A program made the position numbers and the translations under genes. The notes under the pieces are model-generated. The model had not been told where the DNA came from, made no database searches, and saw nothing but the letters and a program-made list of their open reading frames with translations. Below, piece after piece: positions 44,414 to 56,093 of a stretch of 64,000 nt of DNA. Origin of the DNA: Periconia sp. R9002 (taxonomy: Eukaryota > Ascomycota > Dothideomycetes > Pleosporales > Periconiaceae); NCBI GenBank assembly GCA_023627715.1, contig JAMAHW010000085.1, positions 124,001 to 188,000 on the forward strand, read 5' to 3'. Each line of letters begins with the position of its first letter. The stretch's first letter is position 1.

Positions 44414-45355
44414 CTAGAGGCATTGAAAGTAGTAATCACTCTGCTTCGTGCAAGTGAGACCAGACTCGCAAGTTGTAGCACCAGAGTATCCGGTTCCACC
44501 GCACTGTCCATAGCGAGCGACGGTTCCGCTGCTGCCGCCACCGCTGCCGCCACCGTTGTTACCTCCACCACTGCTGCCACCGCCGGACGAACTGCCAAGG
44601 CCCTCATTGACAGAAGGGCTGGGCATAGGATAGTTAGAATTTCCGCTGTAAATGTCGAATGTGACCGAGTTTTGATTAGTGGAGTAGACCGACTGGATGT
44701 TGACACCATTGTTGATAGCGAGGTTTCCGCTGGAGGTGACCTTGATCTGACCGCAACCGTTGTAGAACTGAGTTGCTCCTGACTTGGTAGCCTCGTGAAG
44801 AGCGATAATCTCGGATCGGACGAGGTAGTCACCTGCAACAAGGTTGGGAACTGTTACATCGATCTTGCCTCCGCTGCTAATGAAGTCATCTACAGCCCAT
44901 CTTCCGCCGTTAAGACCAGATTGCTGGATCTTGACCCAGGCATTTCCTTTGCCCTGAGTGTCGGCTTTGGCGATCCATACAAGAATGGGGCCCTTGTGGG
45001 ACTACATCAAAAATCAGATGTGCCAACATATTTTTGGTGTGCAGGAACATACCGCAGCAATGGGCTCATCCTTGTCTCCACTGCCGGAAGAGGGGTTGTT
45101 GTGGTGCCACTGCAGAGTGAGCTTATCCCCAGACTTGACGCTGACCGTTCCAGAGACCTGTGATCCACCTTTGCAGATCATCATGTCAGAGGCAAGGTTG
45201 GACGCGGTAGAGTATATGGGGTTGTTTGCGTTGGAGGTGCCTCGAACACCTGTGCTGCCGAAAGACTGGCCATTGACCAACATCTCCTGGAAGGTGGCAT
45301 GGGCAGCAGCGAGCTTTCCAGCAGCGGCGAGGGTGAGGAACGTGGCGGTCTTCAT
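44414..45355 (-). CDS. AA9 lytic polysaccharide monooxygenase with CBM1
   Basis: Exons 45355-45053 and 45001-44414 give 296 residues. A 51-nt intron separates them. The signal peptide ends AAGKLAAA, so His19 becomes the first residue of the mature protein (HATFQEML), as the copper site requires. The second copper His is His103 in [12 protein letters not shown], created across the exon junction. The axial Tyr lies in [12 protein letters not shown] (about residue 180). The catalytic part is followed by a Gly/Ser-rich linker and a cellulose-binding CBM1 ([14 protein letters not shown] ... YYFQCL). The secreted enzyme cuts crystalline cellulose oxidatively with peroxide or oxygen and an electron donor. 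The GMC oxidoreductase gene 7 kb away could be such a partner. The sequence looks intact. Confidence 0.93.
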
Positions 45356-47105
45356 GTTGACTGGTGTTGTTTTGATAGCAGCGAAAGTAGCGAACGGTTC
45401 TTGAAGACAAGTGAGCAGATAGAAATGCCCGTTTCACAGTTGATGCTCGAATAATAAGAGATTGAATGAACCTTTTATCATACTACCGTGCCAAGTCGGT
45501 AGCGGGTTCTCATTTTTGATGGGCACCCGTGCATCTCTATCAGTAATATCGGTTGTACGAGGTGTGGCAACCAGGTCCTCGGTCATCTCCACGCAAATGA
45601 ATCCAAGATGCTATAGATTTAGCGACAAGCTTTTTAATATACGAACGATTTGCGAAGTTCAAATCCGGGGTAGAAAGTAAAGCTAGTTCCTGCAAAACGT
45701 GTTCGCTTTAATTAAGTCTATCTGGGGTGCGCGGCGCTATGTCTTAGCCTGGACAGATACCCCGAGTAACCCGAGAATCCTAGATTCATATCTGATCAGT
45801 CATATGTGACTATAGTGATCATGTGGAATGTCATCGCGGAATGTAGGCGAGCTTACCGGATCCGACGCTTTTGAGTGAGCTGATCGCGATGCGCGTATCC
45901 ATGGAACAAGACAGTGCTTGATGAACGTTTTATCAAAATTGCCATAGACACGTGAGGAGATAAACTTTTCTACAGAGCAAGCGCCTGAATTAGATGTCTT
46001 GTGTTTCGTTTCTGAAAAGCTTGCACTTCTTACACACCACTCCGATCTGGTGAACTCAAGCTAGACATGAAGAACTTAGCTACGACGGGCCACCGGTTTT
46101 AGTCTCCTTTACTTACTGGCATCAAACAAATTGCAGATATATATCTGCGGGTGTGGCTCTCATACTACTAAACAATTGGTGCAGAAGTACGCCAAGTAAC
46201 TGGGGCGGGTAGGGCGTTCCGTGTTATATTGAGCTTAAATACTTAGACTAGTGCATTCCTGTGTCTCCACCAATGAACAACCGTTAATATTGATTTACTG
46301 TGTACTTATCTAACATTGTTTCCACTACATGAGGTAAGATCGCTGGTAAGTACCTTCTCGATCAAGGAATATTGTTTTGATTGATGCATTCGTCTCGATT
46401 CAGTGTGCGCGACTTTGGATGTGAAGATCTAATACCAAGGTTTAATACCTATGCCGATACCACAAGTCATCATGCTTAAACCTGGCGATAGTAAGCACCG
46501 ATTTCGATATCCCAACATAACCTGAATGGTGGGAATTCATCTTTCATTACAGTTTCAGTCAGGAGTAATAAAACTGCAACAGTCTGAATCAGAGGTGTTT
46601 CGGTGTTCATAGACACAATAATCAGGGCCGTTACATTTGTAAGGCGACGTCAGATTTCGGTGGGAAGGATGAATTAGCCTACTTATTTTGTTCAATCCTA
46701 AGTTAGCGCGAGCCTAGGCGTATGAATACATTGGGGAAAAACCGGAGGAGAGGGATTACCAGAATGTGTATCTAACGGGCCCTCACGGAAGCTGTTCCGG
46801 CACGTTCTTGTTGAATTCACACCCGGTCATTCTATGGATTTCCAATTTTCTGATGGCTTAGCCTATCACTCTAATAAGCTTTTGCTGGGAAAGGACGCAA
46901 AGGACGGTTATCAGCAGTGCATCTGTCAACAAGGATAGGAAAACAATAATCTGCGGCTAGCCACAGTTGAAATCGACAAATACAAGACATGCGAGATTTA
47001 TCCAGAATCTGTCTTCATTGAGTCATCCAGAAGATTGTTATGAACTTTTACATCTTCTGCCGTGCCTTCAAAACAACCTAGCTCGTTTACGCATCATGTC
47101 TAGGC
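45356..47105. other. intergenic, no gene seen
   Basis: The 1.75-kb spacer between the AA9 start codon and the SDR stop codon holds the AA9 promoter on its left side. I read both strands and found only short open frames without domains, no tRNA-like cloverleaf and no terminal repeats. Confidence 0.5.
45722..45749 (-). promoter_or_regulatory. possible XlnR- and CreA-like hexamers upstream of AA9
   Basis: TTAGCC at 45744-45749 reads GGCTAA on the gene's strand, the core bound by XlnR-type activators. CTGGGG at 45722-45727 fits the CreA SYGGRG core. They lie about 370-390 bp upstream of the start codon. Hexamers occur often by chance, so this is only a hint. Confidence 0.2.
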
Positions 47106-48162
47106 TTACATAGGGATGACATCGCATCCGAATGGCCAACCGATGATGCCAACCGTATTCTCGACTGATTTTTGAAATTCGTCCGCTTTGGCAACTAACT
47201 CATCTACATCCCAGTTTGCGTACACAAATTTACCGTGAAGGAAACGCGTCTTGGCCGTTTGTGAGATCCAGACCAGGAAGTGCGCTGGCAACTCGACTGT
47301 ATAGAAGTCGTTAGCGATCATATAGTGGACGGCACATGTACTTATAGGTATTTCCTATCGTCTTAAGATTGGAAACTTGTAACATACCAGTGTCGACGGG
47401 CAGCTTGCTAGGATCCACCGCGGCTTTCTCCAACATGGGAGTGACGATAACTCCGGGATGAACAGTGCATATCAAGAGGTGAGGATTCTCTTTGGCCAAA
47501 TGCTCTGTCAACTTGGCAGCACCAGCTTTGCTAGCAGTATAAGGTCCGAGGCCGGGAGCAATGGCAGCGGGTAATACACCTCCCGCTGCGCCGATGTGGA
47601 ACATGCCCGCTCCCTCCTTTGCTGAGCTCAAAAATGCATGGCTCATCACAAAGATAGACTTGAGGTTTATTTCAAAGAGACTCCAGATGTCTTCCACACT
47701 TTGAGAAAGAACGGGACCCGGATCGTTCACTACAGCTGCGTTGAGAACCAAAATGTCCCATGGTCCGATTGCAGCGGCAGCAGATTTCGTCTGGGCTTCG
47801 TTCGCAACAGACCCTGCTACCACGGAGATTTTAATAGCTGCACTGATATTCTCATTGGAGCGAATCTGAGATTCGGTCTCCCTCAAAGTTGATTCGGTAC
47901 GTCCTATCAAAACGATGTGGCTGGCTTCGGCTTGAGCAAATGCGATTGCGGTCGCACGACCCACACCTGTGCCCTGCGTTATGATTTAATTTTGCTCTTT
48001 TGTTCATTCGGACCGCAAAATAAGAATCCAATCAGGTAGTCTTACTGCTCCAGTGATGATGATTGTTTTGCCTTTCTGACTCAACGACGGATTGGTTGGA
48101 TCGATAGCTGCATATGAATCGCGATGCCATGTGGGCACTGGGGATGGAAAAAGCGGTGCCAT
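47106..48162 (-). CDS. short-chain dehydrogenase/reductase
   Basis: Exons 48162-48046, 47973-47388 and 47296-47106 give 297 residues. The introns are 72 and 91 nt. The cofactor loop is built across the first splice: ITGA joined to GTGVGRATAIAF. Also visible are an NAA-type motif (VLNAAVV), GPYTASKAGAAKL with the catalytic Tyr and Lys, and CTVHPGVIVTPM. The usual Ser of the active site falls in MFHIGAAGG, where no Ser is evident. The C-terminal exon (ELPAHFLVWIS ... RFLHGKFVYANWDVDEL) is typical of fungal SDRs of this length, which otherwise remain uncharacterised. No signal peptide or membrane segment is seen. Substrate and pathway are unknown. Confidence 0.82.
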
Positions 48163-48712
48163 AATGAAAATTAAAAATGCTGTCGAAGATAGGTTGCTGA
48201 ATGAAATTAACACCTCGGTGTCGATTCAAAAGCACTTAAATAGTGGAACATGATGCTATCATTGTGTGCTTAAACAGGAAGTTTATTTACATGCTTCCGT
48301 ACTTAGGCCGGCAATGACGGCTGATGTGAGATTTTGTCGTAAAAACCCAGCACCCCCTCATAAGTCTCCGTGGGGCCGTCGGAGATAAAGCTTTCCACGT
48401 AAGACTTGCATCCTGGCTGACTATTAACTCCGCTTTAGACTACAAGACAACTGTTAGCTATGCTAAAATCGGAAACTAGTTTTTCGTCCGAGCTCGGACA
48501 GATTAGAAACGATATGGTATGTCCAAAGCAAGCTACGAGGTCTTGTAATATACTCTGCGAGGATCCATCTATTATTTCCATGATTCCCTGTAATTATAGC
48601 ATCTATGAAAACTCATTTGGCAGTGAATATACAAAATTGAATGATTTTATTTGCCTCCTTTAATTCACATTACCGGAACCTTCTCCTCAGATCATTCGCA
48701 CTGGAAAGTGTT
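48163..48712. other. intergenic, no gene seen
   Basis: 550 bp with the SDR promoter on the left and the 3' flank of the next gene on the right. No gene is seen. Confidence 0.5.
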
Positions 48713-49825
48713 CTAGCTACAAGGAGATGCAGTAGCAGCCCCACCGCGAGTCATAACTCTCCTCGCCCACCAAGCAGACGTTACATGATAGCAAAACAAA
48801 AATGCCCACACCAAGAACACCACAACCACACTCAATGCAACGAACGCCAAACATATTACTGTGAGCCAGTATGCAGCTTCGTGGAATGGACTGCTGTGCT
48901 CCAACCGCTCTGTTGCGAGACCAACTTGCAATGCCGACAGTACGACGGAGAAAAGAGCAAACAAGACGAGCATTCACTTGAAGTTTTGCCGAAAGAAAGT
49001 GTCGTACGAAGTCGATCTTGTGAGGAACAAATTGCGAAAACTAAATTTCGGTGGAAGGAATCTGTAGATAACGTTGAGCCGACTGAGTCGCAGTTCTCCG
49101 TACATATAGCGCTTGTTGAAGTTTTTGAAGGTTTCAAGGTCTACGTTCCCGAAAAAAGTGTCGAGTATATCGACCCATGATATCCATTCCATCTGTTTTG
49201 GTACTAATCCGTGCGCTATCGCAATATCAAGGTCGCTTTTATAGCGTATAAGCCATGTGTACGAAAGGAGGAAGCCACATGCAGATCTGTACAGCTCCGT
49301 ATCTGCACACAAAATCCTTTTCCAACATCCAGAATCGAGGATAGCATCAGGCAGGGGCTTTATGAGCATCTTGTCTCGATCCCAAACGAGATGCTCGTTA
49401 GGGTCTTCGGTGATGAGAATGCTGCGCCCAATGAGCTTTTGTCTATGAAGTGGTCTTGCGGGGCTGGAAAAACCAGCAAGCCACAAATATTGGTGGATAG
49501 CGTTGAGCCGCGGTGTCTCCAACTCAGAGCTCAGATAGATACCAGAGTTTTCTCTGGCTGGAATATAACCACTCCTCCTGACTATCACCTTAGGATAGCG
49601 TGCTTGGAGAAAGTTTGCCTTTGGAATCGGCGGTACGAGTTCAGATTGGGTAGAATTTGATGTGGGGTTATGCGAGATCCTTTCGGTCATGTTTTCTTTG
49701 CGATTTTTTAGAGCGAAGTTGGCAGAGGGAGAGCGAGACTGTAGAGAAGTACGCGACCCCAGGAAAGACTCTGCTGAACTATCATTCCTAACAGTTTGCT
49801 TGGCGCTGTGGGGATTGTGTTCCAT
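48713..49825 (-). pseudogene. membrane protein of unknown function (DUF6601-like) with in-frame TGA
   Basis: Two consecutive open segments in one frame, 49825-48977 and 48973-48713, are split only by a TGA at 48974-48976. Together they would cover about 370 residues. The first part opens with ATG and has the landmarks of a fungal family I recall as DUF6601: RLNAIHQYLWLAG, ARPLHRQKLIGRSILITEDPNEHLVW, KPLPDAIL and a long helical part ending YMYGELRLSRLNVIYRF. The second part contains two membrane segments (MLVLFALFSVVLSALQVGLA and a longer one near the end) that relatives have after NFxW. The stop falls where relatives carry Trp, so TGG to TGA is the simplest explanation. The N-terminal 283 residues alone could still be made but would lack the membrane anchor. 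Readthrough is possible but unproven. Confidence 0.6.
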
Positions 49826-50120
49826 CGCGCGTTACCAGTCATCAGGAGATGGCAGGGGTCAACCTTTGCATTTAGCATGAATTTCAGTAAGCGAGTACGG
49901 CTCAGTCTCTCTAGTTGGCCAGCGTAGCACCTCATTTGTAGGCGCAGCATTGTTTGGGGGCCTTTTGCCTAGTTCCATTTCACGTTTTCTGCTGCCTAAA
50001 AATCACATATTTCCACTCCTTCCCTTCTACCTGCCCATTTGCGACGTTACGTTCTTCTTTACGATTCACATTCTAAGTCGATGACTGTGACTATTTTTAA
50101 CTTCTGTCCCGGTGTACATC
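49826..50120. promoter_or_regulatory. divergent spacer upstream of the NLR gene
   Basis: 295 bp separate the start codons of the DUF6601-like gene and the NLR gene. A pyrimidine-rich strip at about 49960-50040 fits a fungal core promoter. No named motif is recognised. Confidence 0.4.
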
Positions 50121-53100
50121 ATGAGTAGCAGAGAAAAGGGGCCAGTCTTCCGTGTATCGGGTCTGCCCGGCTCTAGTCCTGATGAAACATTGAAAGCATC
50201 GCTAGCTTCTTCGATTAATTACCATCTCTCAGAAGCCGAGAAAATGAATCTCAAGCCCCACATCGCTATCTTACCATCTTGTTACGACAATGAGGAGAAA
50301 GTGGCGTTAGTTGAGTTTGAGGGTGGATTGCCTACTTTCCTGTCTAATCTTGCCAAAAATCCTCTCGGCGACTGGCAGGTGGAACTGGACGATAATACCG
50401 ATATCAATTATGACCGGCATTTTCACGGATTCACACAGTTGTATGCGCCAGTACGTGACGCACCAGTTATTGCTGATATTATTGCCATTACTGGACTGGA
50501 CGGCCACGCATACGGCTCATGGAGAGGAAAGGGGAACCTTGGACGTATGTGGTTGCGTGACTTTCTTTCCAAGGACCTTCCAAGTTGCCGCACGATGATA
50601 TACGGATACAATTCCAAGCTTTTGACACACGGAGTCGACACAATCATGGACTACGGTCGGGGCTTGATCGAGGAGTTGAAGAAAGTGAGGAATACTGAGG
50701 AGCTCCGCAAGCGACCAGTCTTCTTCATTGCCCACAGCTTTGGCGGCATCATACTTGCACATTGCCTTGTGAAGGCCGTGCAAACGACGGAAGATGATCA
50801 TCCAACAATAGCAACCCTCCACAGAGCCACGTACGGCATGCTTCTATTTGGAATACCGCACAAAGGCCTTTTGATAGATGATCTTTACCAGATGCTAAAT
50901 CGAGGAGCTGATCATCCGCGGAACTTGTTGCTCCAACAAATTGGAGAAAAGTCCGATTTGCTTTCATCCCAGCTAGATGATTTCAAAAATCTTGTCCGAG
51001 ACCGCAAAGTAGTCAGTTTCTACGAAACCAGACAGACACAGAAGCTAAAATACGTATGTCACGCTAATGCAGAAGAATACTGGTGTTTTGCTAATATCAC
51101 CAGAACGGCGATGACAAGCGCTGGGAGAGAACTGGCGACTATGTGACGACAGTAAGCAGTGGCTCCGCCCTCCTTCAGCTACCAAATTCGATGGAAGACA
51201 AAGTCCCCTTAGATGCAGATCACTCTATGATGGTCAAGTTCGACAGCAGAAACAACCAGGGCTATAGTAGTGTGAGGGACAAACTTAAGCAGTTCGAGCA
51301 AGATGCTCCTAATGTTGTGGCAGCTCGCTTTCGTATGTAACATCTGTCGTCAGTGATTTTCGCAAGCATATTGTATAGCTTTACGATCCAATTGCATGGT
51401 CACTGATAGTATGGGAAATAGGAACAGTGTTGGTCAATTCTACAGCTTTCATGATGCTTCCTTTTTCGAGGGACCCCATGTTCATAGGCCGAGAAGACTG
51501 TCTAATTCAGTTGTCGGCAATACTTAACCGATCAAATAGACACGAACACCATAGAGCAGCTCTCGTCGGTCTGGGGGGTGTAGGGTAAGTATTACCGGAT
51601 GCTCTGTCGAGAATCATGCTGAATCACTCTTAGAAAAAGTCAAATTGCGATCGAATATGCATACAGAATTTGGTTTTCTGCGCAGGATACGTCAATCTTC
51701 TGGGTGCATGCAAGTACCGCATCCCGATTCAAAAACGCTTACGGAGATATCGCTACCAAGATCGGGCTCCCGGGGCTCAATAATCCGAATGCAGATGTTC
51801 TTAAACTTGTTTCTAATTGGTTGTGCGATGAGCGAAACGGGAAATGGTTGATGATCATCGACAACGCTGATGACGACAGTGTGTTCTCTACCAACGTAGA
51901 AATAAATGGGGTTGATTCCGAGACGATCCCTGAACTAAAAGCATTGGCAGGGTTTATCCCTCAGGTAGCGCACGGTTCAGTGTTGGTGACTTCGCGGGAC
52001 CTATCTTCGGCGATGAATCTTGTGGGTTCCAGTCAAAATATTGTTTATGTTTTACCTATGACAGATGAAGACGCCTTGAGTCTCCTGAAGACCAGGGTTG
52101 CCATCCCTGATGCTCTAGAAGAGGATGCGAAGACGCTGGTAAAAACTCTGGAGTATATACCTCTTGCGATCACGCATGCAGCATCATATATCGCAGTGAG
52201 AGAGTCACGAGTCGATGTCTCAGGCTACCTAAAATTGTTCGAAGAGAGCGAGAACAATCAAGCCTTTCTTTTGAACATCAAAAAGACGAGAGATTTGCGG
52301 CGGGATCCCAACGTATCGAACGCCGTGATCACTACGTGGCAGATGTCATTTGAACAAATCCGGAAGATGAACCCAGGAGCTATAAATACGCTCTCGTTGA
52401 TGAGCATGTTTGACCGTCAAGGGGTTCCTGAGCACTTATTATTAGATGGCAAAAGCAAGTTGCAGTTCGAGGAGGCAATAGCGCCATTGATCAGTTTTTC
52501 TCTGGTCAAAGCTCAAATGGACCAATCTGTCAAGCAGAGCAGCCCCCAGTCATTGGATAGGACAGAATTAACAGAGATATTATACGGACCCTTCTACGAG
52601 ATGCACAATCTAGTGCAGTTAGCGATGAAAAAATGGCTGGAGAACGAAGGGAAGATTGGCATTTGGCGAGATTCAGCTATCCGGATTATGGTCAAAACTT
52701 TCCCAGCTGAAATCGCTCGGAGGTGGGCGGAATGGCAAATTCTTCTTCCGCACTCACATAAATTATTGCAGTACAGTGCCGAAGACGAACAAGAAGCACT
52801 AGGACAAGCAGAGATTTCCCATACGACGGGTCTTTGCCACTCTATGAATCTGGACGACATCACAGCAGAAATATTCCTACAACGCTCTTTGGAAACGAGA
52901 GAGAGATTGCTTGGTGTCGACAACATCGACACAATTCAGACTATTCTCAGTTTAGCTTCGGTTTTGATGCGCTTGAAAAAACATGAAGAGTCAGAATCAT
53001 TGCTTCTAAAGACGATAGAAAGAATTGTGCTTGTTGGGGCTAACCATCGGCGCGGACTCGAATGTTCCTATCGCCTTGGTGATGTACTATCCGCCCAGGG

Positions 53101-53623
53101 CAGATTCGAAGAAGCAGAATACATTTTCAAAGGAGTGATAAAATTACTGGAAAGAGCTGTCTGGCCTGATAATCTTGCAATCTTTGCATACTATTCCCTG
53201 GGAGACCTATTATATAAGCAGGGCAAGTATGACGAAGCATCAGAAAAGTATCGTATTGCGCTGGAAGGACATGAAAAATTGGCTGGACAAGATGATGTGG
53301 GCGCAATTGTTTCCCTTCAAAAAATTTCACGAGCACTGCTTAAACAAGGACGAATAGTAGAGGCTGAAGAGGCGGGGTTGCGGGTGATGAAGGCTGGAAC
53401 GAGGGTTCTGGGAAACGAACACCCGCAAGCACTATGGGGACTGTTACATGTCGCTTCAATTTACGAGCTTCGATTTCGCTACGAAGAAGCTATCGAATTG
53501 ACTAAGACAGGTTTTGAGGGGCTCAAGCGCGCTTGGGGAATAGATAATGTAGAGGCCCAAGCTGCTCTTAAAAGGCTTAACAGATTGCAGAAGAAGGTTG
53601 AAAGAAGGGTAAGACGTACTTAG
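50121..53623 (+). CDS. NLR-type protein: SesB-like hydrolase, NB-ARC, TPR
   Basis: Exons 50121-51053, 51104-51332, 51446-51584 and 51634-53623 give 1096 residues. The N-terminal domain is an alpha/beta hydrolase of the SesB type with IAHSFGG (Ser206) and the linker QLPNSMEDKVPLDADHSMM, a family trademark. FIGRED starts the NB-ARC domain at about 400. The P-loop GLGGVGKS (429-436) is completed by splicing, and Walker B is KWLMIIDNADD (about 504-514). The C-terminal part (about 790-1080) consists of tetratricopeptide repeats such as RFEEAEYIFKGVI and KYDEASEKYRIALEGHEKL. Fungal NLRs of this design are thought to sense non-self through the repeats and trigger cell death or incompatibility through the N-terminal effector. 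The effector is an enzyme here. The neighbouring convergent HET gene strengthens this reading. Confidence 0.9.
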
Positions 53624-53742
53624 GGTGAGCTCCGTCCACTCTCCCCTTCTACCTTAGCAAACTCACCATACTTCAGTCCCTTTCCCACGATATCAAAAAA
53701 TACTTTCTCTCCATCCAGACTCTCCCATCCTCTATTTCCAAA

Positions 53743-56093
53743 TCACCGAAACACCATCTCAACCGGCCTTTCAAAAACCCAAACATTCCCCTCCTGCATC
53801 CGTCCATGTAAGTAGCAATCCCCCACAAGCTCCCACTCCCCCTCCCCCGTTCCTCTAACAACAAAAGGCACCCCACACCCCGCCAGCCAACAAATCTGAT
53901 CTCCCAATCTCGTCGCGCTCGGAACCCACGCCATATCGCCCTTCCTAGTAATCGCAAACTTCCGCCCCGCTGCGAGTTCCATAGCCACGTTTTCGTACAA
54001 GACATCCTGGGTCGTCGGGACATGCGGGGTTGAGAAGGAAATGTATGATGTCAGTTCCGAGGAACAGGAATTCAAGAACAGTGTGTGTAATGCCTGGAAA
54101 CCTTTTTTGTATTGCGATGGAGAGGGGAGAGTGGTTGGGGTTGGTCTGGGTAAGCGCGAAAAGGCCATTGCGCGGCAGAATTCTGCGAAGGGGTCGTTGG
54201 TGGGGGTTGCGGTGGTAGGGGTAGGGCGTGGGTTGTAGAACGCTATGGCGAGGAGGTAGCATAGGAAGTGCCAGTTTACGACTGTTTGAGGGGAGGGAAG
54301 GGGAGAGGGGGGTGGGTCGGTGATGCGGAGGATGGCGTAGGAACGGGAGTCTACGATGATGCTGGGACTGTCGATTATGCTTCCTGAGATTGACATGCGC
54401 TGCGTAACGTGTCAGTATTCGAGGTTGCTAAAAAATAGTGCAGTTTTTTTTTTTTTGTTTTTAAATGGAAAGAAATGATGCAAAGCATTACCCATAAATT
54501 CCTGCCCTAGCGGATAAAAACATAATGAAAAGAAAGAAAAGACTATCGAAGGAAATAGATCATCTTTCTAAAAAAGAAATAGAAATAAAAAAAAATGATC
54601 AAAACCACCATCCGAATGAGAATAGTTGTGTCGAAATACATCAGAAATCCAAGTCACCACCGCAAAGTATTGGATTACTTGCGATATCGACACAGATAAA
54701 GTAACACAACAACGCCCTTAGCCCAAACCAGTTGTATATCATCACGTGGCAATGCAAATGCTCATGTTATCGACAACATGTAAAGAGTCACATACACATC
54801 CTGGCGAAGGACATGCACACAAATGAACAGTAGTTAGAATGAGATCATTCGACTCACCTTACCCCTAACAACAGCACGCCGATACCCCCCCGCAAACCAC
54901 AACGTCCCCGGGAAATACCTCGTCAAAGGGACATACCGAAACCCCAACGGTCTCCAATCCGGGACCCAACTCGGCAATCCCCTCCCACACCCCCCGTCGT
55001 CATACTTACAAGCCAAAAACCTACTCGTCCTCTCCTTCTTCCCCGCCTCCGCCTGCGTAGGAAGAACATCCCTTAGATCAGAACTATACCAATTCGTCTC
55101 CGAAACCGGTGTGTTCAACGCCAGTTCAGCAATCTCAGTGTACACGGTCTCGACGTCCTTTTTGTAATCCACGATACCCATGCTAATGGCTGTTTGCGTG
55201 GACAAAAGCGCGAAGACGCGATCGCGCGGGTCGGTGGCGCCGAGGAGCTGGCTTCTCGTCCAGAGGTCGAAGATCCGCGCGTCCTCTTTGGCACCATCGA
55301 TGTCGCGGAGAAGCAGGTCGATGCCGAGGGCCATGGCGCGGAAGACGATGTCGTCGTTGGTGCGGATGGCGGTGCTGTGTTTAGACACTCTGTTACTTAT
55401 GGCGGCGCACGCGCCGGTCGCGTAGGCGAACCAGACGAGGTCGTCGCGGGGGATTTCGAGCGCGCCGGATTGAAAGACGGACGAGGGCGCGTTGAGGAAT
55501 TCTTGGACGATCCATACGCGGCTGAACCAGGGGCGGCAGAGGAGTGAGGCCCAGCCGGGCCAGCCGGGGTGGTGAGATGGGAGGCCGAGTTCGTGAAGGG
55601 GTTTGTCTCGCCATTGGTTTAGTTTCGAGAAGGGTTTGTGGCGTTTGAGGAAGAGGTTTATTAGACCGACTGCGGAGTCGTCGTGTCGCTCTTGCTTGCC
55701 GAGCCAGAAGATGGCTTTTGAGGCTTGTTTGTAAATGTCTCTCATCATGCTGACTTGGGTGCCCTTCTCTTCGTTGTCCTGTTGGTTGATGCATATGGCG
55801 TCGATCCACAGCAGACCGTCAAACCTGTCTTGACGGAAACGGGCTAAGATCTCCCAGAGATTACGAGTGACAGCAAAGCTGTGCCCATTAAGTTTTACGA
55901 AAGATGGAGGTGAAGAATCGCCCCAGACGTAAGACAGAGCCGTATACGGTGCGTTTGAATCAAGTCTCGCCGTCTCGAGGTGGACATTGATGGCTTCGTC
56001 GCTGGTTCCATGCTTAATACGCAGTAGGCGAATCTCTCGTCGGTGTGCCAGAGGATGGTATATGTGTATGGGAAGAGGCGTATTTTCCATCAT
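53743..56093 (-). CDS. HET-domain heterokaryon-incompatibility protein
   Basis: Two exons, 56093-54858 and 54399-53743, give 630 residues. I chose the first of two adjacent ATG codons (MMENTPLP); the frame continues upstream without another ATG. The HET domain spans about residues 45-190: APYTALSYVWGD, then FDGLLWIDAICINQQDNEEKG, then MRDIYKQASKAIFWLGK. The C-terminal exon has the typical closing unit of HET proteins, GDQICWLAGCGVPFVVRG and ELVGDCYLHGRM. Joining the exons uses GTGAGT and ACGCAG in phase 0. The intron is about 458 nt, much longer than others here, so an extra small exon could be hidden. HET proteins trigger cell death after fusion of unlike hyphae, often under control of an NLR partner such as the convergent neighbour. 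Partnership is inference. Confidence 0.85.
54859..56087 (-). other. HET domain portion of the gene, GC-biased
   Basis: Within this exon the stretch 54870-55700 is visibly richer in G and C at silent sites than the C-terminal exon and the neighbouring NLR gene. This is a visual impression, not a calculated value. Confidence 0.25.

Noticed and set aside
45356..47105. Search for a tRNA, terminal repeats or an old transposon in the 1.75-kb gap
   Set aside because: A TTCAAATCC string near 45657 resembles a T-loop, but no acceptor or anticodon stem can be folded around it, and no terminal repeats or transposase fragments are seen.
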